A DNA stretch of 64,000 nucleotides. Source: an uncultured Acidimicrobiales bacterium. GTDB lineage: Bacteria; Actinomycetota; Acidimicrobiia; Acidimicrobiales; SZUA-35. Positions 40,840 to 48,722 of this stretch are shown here, piece after piece. Made by a program: the position numbers and the translations under genes. Numbering within the stretch: position 1 is the first letter of the stretch; the number at the start of each line of letters is the position of its first letter. The stretch lies in assembly GCA_937997485.1 (NCBI GenBank), contig CALKTH010000075.1, forward strand, positions 27,813 to 91,812, in the 5' to 3' direction. Under the pieces are notes generated by a model. The model searched no databases and was not told where the DNA came from. It worked only from the letters and a program-made list of their open reading frames with translations.

Positions 40840-42075
40840 ATGATCGATCTCCACGCCGACACACCGATGGGCGCCGTGAGCGGCCGCGTGCACGAAGACT
40901 TCCAGGCCGTCGCCGAGACGTTCGTGGCCAACTTCACCGAACGGGGCGAGGTCGGAGCGGCGTTGTCGATGAACGTGGAAGGCGAAACGGTTCTGGATCT
41001 CTGGGGTGGTGCCCAGGACCACGCGGGCACCACGCCCTGGGAAGAAGACACCGTCTCCATTGTCTTCTCGGTCACCAAGGCGGCAACGGCGATGTGTGCC
41101 CATCTCCTGATCGAACGAGGTGAGCTGGATCTCCACGCGAAGGTCACCGACTACTGGCCCGAGTTCGGCCAGAACGGCAAGGAGAACGTGACCGTCCGAA
41201 TGATGCTCAATCATTCGGTCGGGCTGCCAGCGTTCAGGGAGCCGGTGCCGGAGGGGGCGTTCTACAACTGGGACCAGATGATCGGGATCCTGGAGAAGAT
41301 GGAACCTTTCTGGGAGCCGGGAACTCGCAACGGGTACCACATGGTGAGCTTCGGCTGGACAGTCGGCGAGCTGGTGCGGCGAGCCTCGGGCCGATCGCTC
41401 GGCACCTACTTCGCCGAGGAACTCGCCGGACCGTTGGGTGCCGACTTCTGGATCGGACTACCGGAAGAGATCGAAGCACGGGTGGCCCGCATCCACGCCC
41501 ACAACCCGGGCCCGGACATTCCCATGACGGACTTCACGAAGGCCATCATCGACGACCGAAACTCGATCTCCGCCCTCTCGCTTCTGAACACCGGCGGCGC
41601 CAACATGGGCAATCCGAAGACGCGGGAACAATTCGCCGGCGAGATCGGTGGCGCGGGTGGCATCTCCAACGGGAGGGCCATGGCCAAGCTCATCGCCCCA
41701 CTGGCCAACGGCGGAGGCGGGCTCTACTCGGCTGACACGATCAGCCAGATGAGCCGCATCTCGGTGGCAACCGAGCGGGATGCCACGCTGCAAATCCCCA
41801 GCCGGTTTGCTCTCGGCTTCATGAAGTCGATGGACAACCGGCATCGTCCCTTCGGCCACATCGAAACCTGCATCCTCGGTGAGCAGGCGTTTGGGCACGT
41901 GGGTGCCGGCGGCTCGATCATGTTCGCCGATCCCGAGTGCCGCCTCGGGTTTGGCTACAGCATGAACCAGATGGGTCCCGGCCTGCTCCTCAACGACCGG
42001 GGGCAGTCCGTCGTTGACGCCGCCTACCGAGCACTGGGCTACACCTCCAACTCGTCCGGGGCCTGGACTCGGTAA
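40840..42075 (+). CDS. serine hydrolase, beta-lactamase/esterase (EstB) family
   Basis: A 411-residue protein read from the ATG at 40840; the frame is open to 40702 but that part overlaps the divergent P450 start. The active-site SxxK is Ser77-Val-Thr-Lys80 (FSVTKAATA). Further motifs include VRMMLNHSVGLPAF, NGYHMVSFGWTVGELVRRASG and the C-terminal GHVGAGGSIMFADPE. The fold is that of class C beta-lactamases and EstB esterases; most such genes encode esterases or peptidases rather than resistance enzymes. Confidence 0.87.
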   Translation: MIDLHADTPMGAVSGRVHEDFQAVAETFVANFTERGEVGAALSMNVEGETVLDLWGGAQDHAGTTPWEEDTVSIVFSVTKAATAMCAHLLIERGELDLHAKVTDYWPEFGQNGKENVTVRMMLNHSVGLPAFREPVPEGAFYNWDQMIGILEKMEPFWEPGTRNGYHMVSFGWTVGELVRRASGRSLGTYFAEELAGPLGADFWIGLPEEIEARVARIHAHNPGPDIPMTDFTKAIIDDRNSISALSLLNTGGANMGNPKTREQFAGEIGGAGGISNGRAMAKLIAPLANGGGGLYSADTISQMSRISVATERDATLQIPSRFALGFMKSMDNRHRPFGHIETCILGEQAFGHVGAGGSIMFADPECRLGFGYSMNQMGPGLLLNDRGQSVVDAAYRALGYTSNSSGAWTR

Positions 42076-42155
42076 ACCGCCTCGGTCGAACCCGCCGCCT
42101 TGCCCGGACGGCCGAGCGAGTGACACGATCACCCGACGCTGCAGGGGGTTCTGAC

Positions 42156-43850
42156 ATGCATGATCTGGTGATTCGCAACGGCAAGGTCGTCGACGGCACA
42201 GGGGCACCTGCACGGCGGGCAGACATTGCGATCGATGGAGACACGATCACCGTCGTCGGTGAGGTACCGGGCGAAGGCCGCCGAGAAATCGATGCCGACG
42301 GCCTACTCGTCACGCCGGGCTGGGTCGACGTTCACACGCACTACGACGGTCAGGTCTCATGGGACGCCGAGCTCGCACCGTCCAGCCATCACGGCGTCAC
42401 CTCGGTGGTGATGGGCAACTGTGGCGTTGGCTTCGCTCCCGTTCGCCCCGACGCCCATCAGTTTCTGATCGAGTTGATGGAAGGTGTCGAAGACATTCCT
42501 GGCAGCGCGCTCAACGAGGGAATCAGCTGGGAGTGGGAGAGCTTCCCGGAGTACCTCGACGCTCTCGAGGCCATGCCTCGCACGATTGACGTCGGCGCCC
42601 AACTGCCTCACGCTGCGGTGCGGGCGTACGTTCTGGGCGAACGAGCCCATGAGTACGACGTATCTGCCGACGAGATCGAACAAATGGTGAAGATCACCCG
42701 TGAAGCGCTCGACGCTGGCGCCTTCGGCTTCTCCACGTCACGCACCTTCCTCCACACCTCGAAGCACGGGCTCGTTCCCGGGACGAACTCGACGCCGGAC
42801 GAGGTCATCGCGATCGGCGAAGCGGTGCGTGACTCTGGCCATGGCCTGTTCCAATACGTGTCCGACGATCAGGGCCAAGGCGGCGACGAGCCGTGGCTCG
42901 ACACGCTCAAGGAGCTCGGATGCCCCACGACCTACACGCTCGCCCAGACCTCGCGTGAACCCCGGGCCTACCGCACGGCGTTGAATGCGGCGGTCGAAGC
43001 GAACAACTCTGGTTCGCCAATGACGCCTCAGGTCGCCGTGCGCCCCACGGGGATGCTCTACGGACTCCAAAGTTCGTTCCACCCCTTCATCGCCCACCCC
43101 AGCTATCGGGCCATCAAGGACCTGCCGCTCGACGAGCGAGTGGCCAGACTCCGTGATCCGGACTTCCAGGCGCAACTGCTGACGGAATCGGCGTTCACGA
43201 GAGACAAGTTCGCGGCGTACATGTCGACCAACTGGGTGCAGATGTACCGCCTCGGTGACCCGCCGGACTACGAGCCGCCGATCGAAGCCAGCGCGGCTGC
43301 CATCGCCGAGACCCGAGGATGCGAGCCGGGCGAGGTGGTGCTCGAATGGCTGTTGGAGAACGACGGCCGCTCGTTCATGTTCAGTCCGCTCGGCAACTAT
43401 CACGAGCACAACCACGACGTTCTGCTCGAGATGCTCGACCATCCGGCCACGATCCCGGGCGCTTCAGACGGCGGGGCCCATTGCGGCCTGATCTGCGATG
43501 CCAGCTTCCCTACCTACCTTCTCACCCATTGGGCTCGGGATCGCTCCCGAGGCGAACGTCTTCCTCTCGAGCGAGCGGTCCAGCTGCAGACCGCGAACAC
43601 GGCCGACGCCTACGGCCTGAACGATCGAGGCCGGCTCGAGCCAGGCAAGCTGGCAGATGTGAACGTGATCGATTTCGAGCATCTGCATCTACACGCTCCA
43701 CACATGGTCCACGACCTCCCGGCTGGCGGGCGACGGCTCCTGCAAGACGTGGATGGCTACCGCTTCACCATCAAGTCGGGCCGCGTCACATTCGAAGACG
43801 GCCTCGCCACCGGCGCTCGTCCCGGCCGGGTACTCCGTTCCGGTCGATAG
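42156..43850 (+). CDS. D-aminoacylase-like amidohydrolase
   Basis: A 564-residue metal-dependent hydrolase read from the ATG at 42156. The N-terminal [20 protein letters not shown] and [20 protein letters not shown] (His60, His62) match the N-acyl-D-amino-acid deacylase group, along with the [14 protein letters not shown] segment near the end and [19 protein letters not shown]. The enzyme is expected to hydrolyse N-acyl-D-amino acids or similar amides with a zinc site. It follows the EstB-like gene by 80 bases on the same strand. Confidence 0.88.
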   Translation: MHDLVIRNGKVVDGTGAPARRADIAIDGDTITVVGEVPGEGRREIDADGLLVTPGWVDVHTHYDGQVSWDAELAPSSHHGVTSVVMGNCGVGFAPVRPDAHQFLIELMEGVEDIPGSALNEGISWEWESFPEYLDALEAMPRTIDVGAQLPHAAVRAYVLGERAHEYDVSADEIEQMVKITREALDAGAFGFSTSRTFLHTSKHGLVPGTNSTPDEVIAIGEAVRDSGHGLFQYVSDDQGQGGDEPWLDTLKELGCPTTYTLAQTSREPRAYRTALNAAVEANNSGSPMTPQVAVRPTGMLYGLQSSFHPFIAHPSYRAIKDLPLDERVARLRDPDFQAQLLTESAFTRDKFAAYMSTNWVQMYRLGDPPDYEPPIEASAAAIAETRGCEPGEVVLEWLLENDGRSFMFSPLGNYHEHNHDVLLEMLDHPATIPGASDGGAHCGLICDASFPTYLLTHWARDRSRGERLPLERAVQLQTANTADAYGLNDRGRLEPGKLADVNVIDFEHLHLHAPHMVHDLPAGGRRLLQDVDGYRFTIKSGRVTFEDGLATGARPGRVLRSGR

Positions 43851-44093
43851 CTCGGCAACAACGCCGCGTGCCGGCAGCCCGGTTGGACGCGGTCTTCTTC
43901 AAGGCAAGGTCCTCGTTGCATCATTCATCCACTTCTCGCCACAGACGCGGGCGCGATTGCTGAGGGCGCCGCCAGGCCTTCAGGGCCACGTGACGTGGGG
44001 CACGGTCCCTGCGTGATCGTCATCACGGACGGCTGAGAAGCCCCCTCATACGGTGCAAGGCACACAGCGGGCGATGCAACGAAAGGCAGACCA

Positions 44094-44690
44094 ATGCTCC
44101 CCACCACGCTCGCCCACCCGACGTCGCCGCCGAGCGAAGAATCCGCCGCCCCGGCCCGCCGGCGAGGCTCCCGCCTCCGCCGCGCCTGTGCTGCCCTTCT
44201 CGTTGGCACCGCGCTGATCGCTGCCGCTCCCGCCTCACCCGCTGATGCCGCGGTCGTCGATCGTGACATTGTTGTCGTCGATGGTGACCGTGCGGACTTC
44301 GGAGCCAACTGGGCCAACCATGTCTGGGGTCGGCCCGACGATGGCGCCCGCGTCACCTGGGGGAACAACCAAAGCAACAACGACTGGGTGCAGATCGATG
44401 GTCGGCTCACCCTGGACAGCTGGTGGGGTGGCGGTTGTGCTCGGGTGACGGTCGACCTGCGTGACGGTGATCGCCGGATTGTCGACCAGGACTCGGCCAC
44501 GATTTGCGGCGGTGGCTTCAGTGCTGCCCCCTACACGTTCCTCGATGTGGACTCCACTGACACCCGAATCCAGAGCGTGCGCATCTGCACGTCGTACGCC
44601 CCAACGGCGGACACGGTGTTCACCGAGCGGGTCTGCCGGACGAGGCATCGCAACCCCGTCTTCGTCATGGTCAGCATCACCATCATCTAG
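44094..44690 (+). CDS. secreted protein of unknown function
   Basis: A 198-residue protein with an ATG start. A twin-arginine-like basic stretch (RRRGSRLRRA) and a hydrophobic core (CAALLVGTALIAAAPAS) suggest an exported protein, with a cleavage site near residue 53. The mature part has RDIVVVDGDRADFGANWANHVW, four cysteines that could pair (GCARV, TICGG, RICTS, ERVCR) and a central DSWWGGGCARVTVDLRDGDRR segment. No family recognised. The 243-base gap before it contains no convincing gene. Confidence 0.6.
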   Translation: MLPTTLAHPTSPPSEESAAPARRRGSRLRRACAALLVGTALIAAAPASPADAAVVDRDIVVVDGDRADFGANWANHVWGRPDDGARVTWGNNQSNNDWVQIDGRLTLDSWWGGGCARVTVDLRDGDRRIVDQDSATICGGGFSAAPYTFLDVDSTDTRIQSVRICTSYAPTADTVFTERVCRTRHRNPVFVMVSITII

Positions 44691-44808
44691 TCGCTCAGCG
44701 GGTGTGCCTGAAGTCCCTCATTCGGGATTCGGGAATTGTTGACCCAGTCAGTAGGGTTTCGTTCGCACCGGATCCGACGGATGTTCGGACAATGCTGCGG
44801 AGCCCTCC

Positions 44809-45675
44809 ATGAAGCCTGGTAACACCCCACTCGTCGAGCTGCCCACGATGGCGCCGGCCGGCACACGTCTGTACGCAAAGCTCGAGTGGCACAACCCCAC
44901 GGGCTCGATCAAGGACCGCGCCGCCTGGTTCATGTTCCACAACGCCGTACGGGACGGGCTCGTCACGCCGGGTATGCCCCTGATCGAAGCAACATCGGGC
45001 AACACGGGGATCGGGCTTGCTCGCATCGCCCAGGTCAACGGCCACCCGATGCGCATCTGCCTCCCTGACGATTCCACGGCAGAACGCATGCAGATCCTCG
45101 AGGCGTACGGCGCCGACCTGGAGTTGGTCCCCGGTGGCCCGAACGGGGCCATCGCTCGGGCGAAGGAACTCGTCGAGGAAGGCGAGGGCTACATGTGTTA
45201 TCAGTACGGCAATCCCGGCAACCCTGAGGCCCACGAATTCGGCACTGCGCTCGAGCTCATCCGCGACTGGGAACTCGACGCACCACCGGACGGCGTGTTC
45301 TGTGCGTACGGCACCGGCGGCACCCTCACGGGTGTCAGCCGGGGTGTTCGCAAGACGTGGACAGACATCAACATCCACTCCGTCGAAGAATTCACGACCG
45401 ATCCCATTAGCGGCATGCGCAGCCAGGACGATCCGTTCCAGCCTCCGGTCGCCGACCTCTCGCTGGTGACCCACCGCCACGAGGTGACCAAGGCCGAGGC
45501 CATCGACACCGTGTCTCGAACGGTCAAGGAGGAGGGCCACTTCATCGGCACCTCTGCTGGAGCCATCCTTCACGCTGCCCAGCAGCACCTCGAAGCCGAG
45601 GGCGGCAGCGCGATCGCGGTGCTGTGCGACGCTGGCTGGAAGTACCTGTCCGGCGCTCCATGGAAGGCAACCTGA
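44809..45675 (+). CDS. PLP-dependent cysteine synthase family protein
   Basis: A 288-residue fold-type II PLP enzyme with an ATG start. The PLP lysine is Lys35 in NPTGSIKDRAA, the substrate-loop asparagine is in EATSGNTGIGLA, and the phosphate-binding GTGGTLTG is present. The length fits the short OASS/CysM branch. The likely reaction is O-acetylserine or O-phosphoserine sulfhydrylation, or a related beta-replacement. The DtxR-family regulator gene follows 45 bases downstream, suggesting metal- or iron-sulfur-linked regulation. Confidence 0.87.
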   Translation: MKPGNTPLVELPTMAPAGTRLYAKLEWHNPTGSIKDRAAWFMFHNAVRDGLVTPGMPLIEATSGNTGIGLARIAQVNGHPMRICLPDDSTAERMQILEAYGADLELVPGGPNGAIARAKELVEEGEGYMCYQYGNPGNPEAHEFGTALELIRDWELDAPPDGVFCAYGTGGTLTGVSRGVRKTWTDINIHSVEEFTTDPISGMRSQDDPFQPPVADLSLVTHRHEVTKAEAIDTVSRTVKEEGHFIGTSAGAILHAAQQHLEAEGGSAIAVLCDAGWKYLSGAPWKAT

Positions 45676-45720
45676 CGCTCGGCCCGGTGCCCCGGCCGCC
45701 CGCCCGCTAGCCTGACCCAC

Positions 45721-46389
45721 ATGGCTGACTACACCTCTCCGGAACACCACCCGGCCTTCGAGGAGTACTGCGAGACCATCTTCGAACTCAACGAAGATGG
45801 CCAGCGGGTCATCCAGGCCCGCATCGCCGAGCGCCTCGAAGTGTCACGACCAGCGGTGTCTGAGATGGTTCGTCGGATGAGCGACGAAGGCCTCGTTGTT
45901 GTCGAAGACGGCGAGATTCAGCTCACGGAGCCCGGCCGCGAACTCGCCACCACGATGGTGAGGCGTCACCGCCTGGCCGAGCGCTTCCTCACCGACATGC
46001 TCGGCCTGTCGTGGGCCGAGGCTCATCATGAGGCGGGCAAATGGGAGCACGTGATCAGCCCCGCCGTCGAACGAGCAATCGCCGATCAACTGGACGATCC
46101 GACCACCTGCCCGCACGGCAACCCGATCCCAGGATCTGGCTACGTCGAGCCCAAGCTCGAAGCTCTCTCGACGGTTGCCACCGGCTCATCGGCCACCGTC
46201 ACTCGGATTCCCGAAGAGCTCGAGTTCACACCAGGCCTTCTCGAGTTCCTCGAGTCCAATGAGATCAAGCCCGGGGTTGCGGCCAAGGTCATCGCCTCGT
46301 CGCCCGACGGCACCACGACCGTGGATGTCGGCGGCACGATCGTCGGCCTCAGCGCCTTCACGGCCGAGCGCATCCTCGTCACGATCTAA
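45721..46389 (+). CDS. DtxR/MntR family metal-dependent regulator
   Basis: A 222-residue protein with an ATG start. The N-terminal winged helix contains ARIAERLEVSRPAVSEMVRRM (about 32-52). The dimerisation/metal-binding domain has RRHRLAERFLTDMLGLSW, EAHHEAGKWEHVISP and CPHGNPIPGSG, typical IdeR/MntR features, with possible ligands His78, Glu101, His104 and Cys127 by family position. A C-terminal SH3-like domain (FeoA fold) covers about 145-222. Target genes unknown. Confidence 0.88.
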   Translation: MADYTSPEHHPAFEEYCETIFELNEDGQRVIQARIAERLEVSRPAVSEMVRRMSDEGLVVVEDGEIQLTEPGRELATTMVRRHRLAERFLTDMLGLSWAEAHHEAGKWEHVISPAVERAIADQLDDPTTCPHGNPIPGSGYVEPKLEALSTVATGSSATVTRIPEELEFTPGLLEFLESNEIKPGVAAKVIASSPDGTTTVDVGGTIVGLSAFTAERILVTI

Positions 46390-46401
46390 CGCAGCGAGCG
46401 T

Positions 46402-47715
46402 CTAGCCGAGGACCGAGTTCGAGGTACTGCTCTTCTCTCGCAAGCGCGAGAACGCACCCAAGTTGATGGTCTCACCGGTGAGGTCGCCGGTGACCTGGAC
46501 GGGATCGACGTCGTGGTCCTGGCCCGCGGCAGCAGCGTCGACCAATGCTGCCATGAACGTGCCGACCATCGTCGCATTCTTGAACTGGTTGCCACTCGTG
46601 CCGCACGCCATGAAGAAGCCCGCGAGGCTCGTCTTGTCGTACAGCGGGGCCCAGTCATCGCTGGCGTCGTAGAGGTCGGCGAGACCGACCGGAGCGAGCG
46701 GGATGCGTAGCTCGGGAAGCCGGCGGGCCGTGCGGAGAACCTGCGCCTCGAAGAGTTCGGGGGTCGGCACCGGATTGAAGTCGGTGTGATCGTCAACCCA
46801 ATGCAGTTCGTCGCACTCGGGTTCGGTGCTACCGATCAACACGGTGCCGCCGAGACCCGGGCGGAAGTAGACGCCAACACCGGGATCGCTCACGAGGGAG
46901 CCGGCTTCGGGCGTCCAGTTCTCCGGCGCTTCCACCACGTGCACTTCCTGCCGCAGCGGCCGGCTCTTGACGCGCATCTCCTCAGCCACACCGGCCATCT
47001 CGTTGAGGTGGGCCGCCGCTGGCCCACCAACGTTGATGACCACAGGCGCATCGATGGCCTCGCCTGAACTCAACGTGATTCCTTGCACACTCCCACCGGA
47101 GCGACGAATCTCTGTCACCCTCGAGCGCAGCTGCACCCTCGCTCCGTGCTGTCGGGCGGCGTACATGAAGTTCTGAGCCGCACGCATCGGATCATCGATG
47201 AACCCACCTTCCGGCGTGTAGTAGCCAGCGATGTCCTTGGCAGGCTCGTCAGCGAAGAGTGGATCATCCACCGGACGGGGTGGATAGAAGTCGCCCTTGT
47301 CCAGGGCGGGCAGCCGTTCCTGGATCTCCTGACCGGAAAGATCCTCGTACGGGATCCCAAAGCGGCCGAACATCTCCGTCACCTGAGGACGATTGTCATT
47401 CGGCGTATCGAGAGCCAGGCAACCGGTCTCGACGTAGCGCACCATGCCGTCAGGGTCCACGAAACCCAGATGGTCGGCGAAGCGCTTCCACCGATGGCCG
47501 GCCTCCCACGCCGTGAGAATCGAATCAGGAGTCGAGTAGTTGAAGCGAATGACGGCAGAGGACGAGCTCGTCGACCCAGACCCGACCGCCTCACCTGCGT
47601 CGACGCAGAGCACGGAGCGTCCACCGCGAGCAAGCTCCAGCGAGACCGAGGCACCCATGACACCGGCACCAATCACGATCGCGTCGTAGGACGGCACCAC
47701 ATCTGGCAAAGACAT
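46402..47715 (-). CDS. FAD-dependent oxidoreductase (DAO/sarcosine oxidase-like)
   Basis: A 437-residue flavoprotein read from the ATG at 47715. The FAD motif is AIVIGAGVMGASVSLELARG (about 12-31), followed by CVDAGEAVGSGSTSSSSAV. The C-terminal GTSGNQFKNATMVG segment is a typical sarcosine-oxidase/glycine-oxidase feature. It probably oxidises a secondary amine or D-amino acid with O2 or a carrier. It is convergent with the DtxR gene. Confidence 0.87.
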   Translation of the reverse strand: MSLPDVVPSYDAIVIGAGVMGASVSLELARGGRSVLCVDAGEAVGSGSTSSSSAVIRFNYSTPDSILTAWEAGHRWKRFADHLGFVDPDGMVRYVETGCLALDTPNDNRPQVTEMFGRFGIPYEDLSGQEIQERLPALDKGDFYPPRPVDDPLFADEPAKDIAGYYTPEGGFIDDPMRAAQNFMYAARQHGARVQLRSRVTEIRRSGGSVQGITLSSGEAIDAPVVINVGGPAAAHLNEMAGVAEEMRVKSRPLRQEVHVVEAPENWTPEAGSLVSDPGVGVYFRPGLGGTVLIGSTEPECDELHWVDDHTDFNPVPTPELFEAQVLRTARRLPELRIPLAPVGLADLYDASDDWAPLYDKTSLAGFFMACGTSGNQFKNATMVGTFMAALVDAAAAGQDHDVDPVQVTGDLTGETINLGAFSRLREKSSTSNSVLG

Positions 47716-47773
47716 GCGGAGAAGGTAGTCCGATGGGGCCACCGGGCAGAACCTGTTGTGCCCGGCGAGAACG

Positions 47774-48076
47774 TCAGGGCTGGTCGAGGAGGTGGATCAG
47801 TTCGCCGATCGAGTGCTGGTCCTCGAGCGGGTGCCGCAGCGGTCGGTCTTCGACGATCTCGTAACGATTGCGACGACCGACCTTCTCGTGCCGGAGATAG
47901 CCGGCCTGTTCGAGTTCATGAACGATGCGCTGCACTGCGCCGACAGTGAGACCGACGGCTTCAGCGATGTCGCGCTGGCGAATTTCGGCGTTGCGGCTGA
48001 TGGCAATCAGCACGTGAGCGTGATTGGTGAGAAAGGTCCACGAGGACGAAATCGACTTGGCTTCACTCAACGCCAT
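47774..48076 (-). CDS. MarR-like winged-helix regulator
   Basis: A 100-residue protein read from the ATG at 48076; the upstream frame to 48238 has no similarity. The winged helix-turn-helix covers most of the protein: VLIAISRNAEIRQRDIAEAV, AVGLTVGAVQRIVHELEQAG and KVGRRNRYEIV. It lacks a ligand domain and may belong to the small MarR/IclR-like group. Target unknown; the FAD oxidoreductase gene is 58 bases away on the same strand. Confidence 0.75.
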   Translation of the reverse strand: MALSEAKSISSSWTFLTNHAHVLIAISRNAEIRQRDIAEAVGLTVGAVQRIVHELEQAGYLRHEKVGRRNRYEIVEDRPLRHPLEDQHSIGELIHLLDQP

Positions 48077-48172
48077 ATCTGCATCATACGTTTTCGGTCG
48101 GGTGGTTCGCGTTGACGGTAACTCGTTGAGGGCGTTCGGCTGTGTGCGATCGCGGTTCGGGCCAACGACGCC

Positions 48173-48201
48173 GAGCCCACCCCGGGACGTGGGGTGGGCT
48201 C
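48173..48201. terminator. terminator hairpin after the small hypothetical gene
   Basis: Perfect 11-base arms GAGCCCACCCC (48173-48183) and GGGGTGGGCTC (48191-48201) enclose 7 bases. It is 88 bases downstream of the stop of the minus-strand gene at 48289 and 97 bases upstream of the MarR-like start. Confidence 0.6.
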
Positions 48202-48288
48202 CAGCGACCTGATCAACTGCAGGTGAACGGGAGACCATTCGAGAGGCGTTTGATCAGCGTTCCAGAAACAAGGCTCGGCAGCGGGCGC

Positions 48289-48612
48289 TCAGCCTGCGAC
48301 CATCTCCCGATCGGAACCAGAAGAGGTCGAGCCCGTCGAAGCCGGCTCGCCCCACATGCGTTCGAGGGCATCGAGTTGCGTTCGACATTGCTCGGCCAGA
48401 GCTCCATCGCTGGGTCGAAACAAGCCGGATGCCGCTCGGATGGAGAGGCGTTCGATGGCCAGGTCGAGTTCGGCCAGTTCGGTCAGAAGGTCCTGGCGTT
48501 CTCGACCGGCAACACCCAGGTCCAGCGTCCAGAGACGGCGGGCCCGGGAGGTCAGTCCGGCGAGGCCTTGTGCGGATGGAACGTGTGCGGTCGGGCGGTT
48601 GAGCGTTTTCAT
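48289..48612 (-). CDS. small hypothetical protein
   Basis: A 107-residue protein read from the ATG at 48612. A strong Shine-Dalgarno (AAGGAGGTG) precedes the start and settles it. The body is a helical region (SRARRLWTLDLGVAGRERQD...LLTELAELDLAIERLS) suitable for a coiled coil, ending with a Ser/Thr/Gly-rich tail. No family is recognised. It diverges from the mnh operon with 110 bases between, and may share its regulatory region. Confidence 0.6.
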   Translation of the reverse strand: MKTLNRPTAHVPSAQGLAGLTSRARRLWTLDLGVAGRERQDLLTELAELDLAIERLSIRAASGLFRPSDGALAEQCRTQLDALERMWGEPASTGSTSSGSDREMVAG

Positions 48613-48709
48613 GATCGCACCTCCTTGCCGACAGCTTAGAACGAACACACCTATTTGAAAAGAGGTTTCTGTTCAGGCGTTTCTTGCTGCCGTTTTTCGG
48701 TCGGACCAG

Positions 48710-48715
48710 TATCCT
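48710..48715 (+). promoter_or_regulatory. -10 element of the mnh (mrp) operon
   Basis: TATCCT lies seven bases before the ATG at 48723, which would place the transcription start at or next to the A of the start codon. That suggests a leaderless mRNA, common in actinobacteria; no convincing Shine-Dalgarno is seen. A clear -35 is not found. Confidence 0.45.
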
Positions 48716-48722
48716 CTGGGCA

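Noticed and set aside
40746..41147. 134-residue N-terminal extension of the P450
   Set aside because: Antisense to the beta-lactamase-fold gene and low complexity; the ATG at 40745 has a good ribosome-binding site.
43851..44093. Possible small gene between the amidohydrolase and the secreted protein
   Set aside because: Only short frames without codon bias, ribosome-binding site or similarity; I see nothing supportable here.
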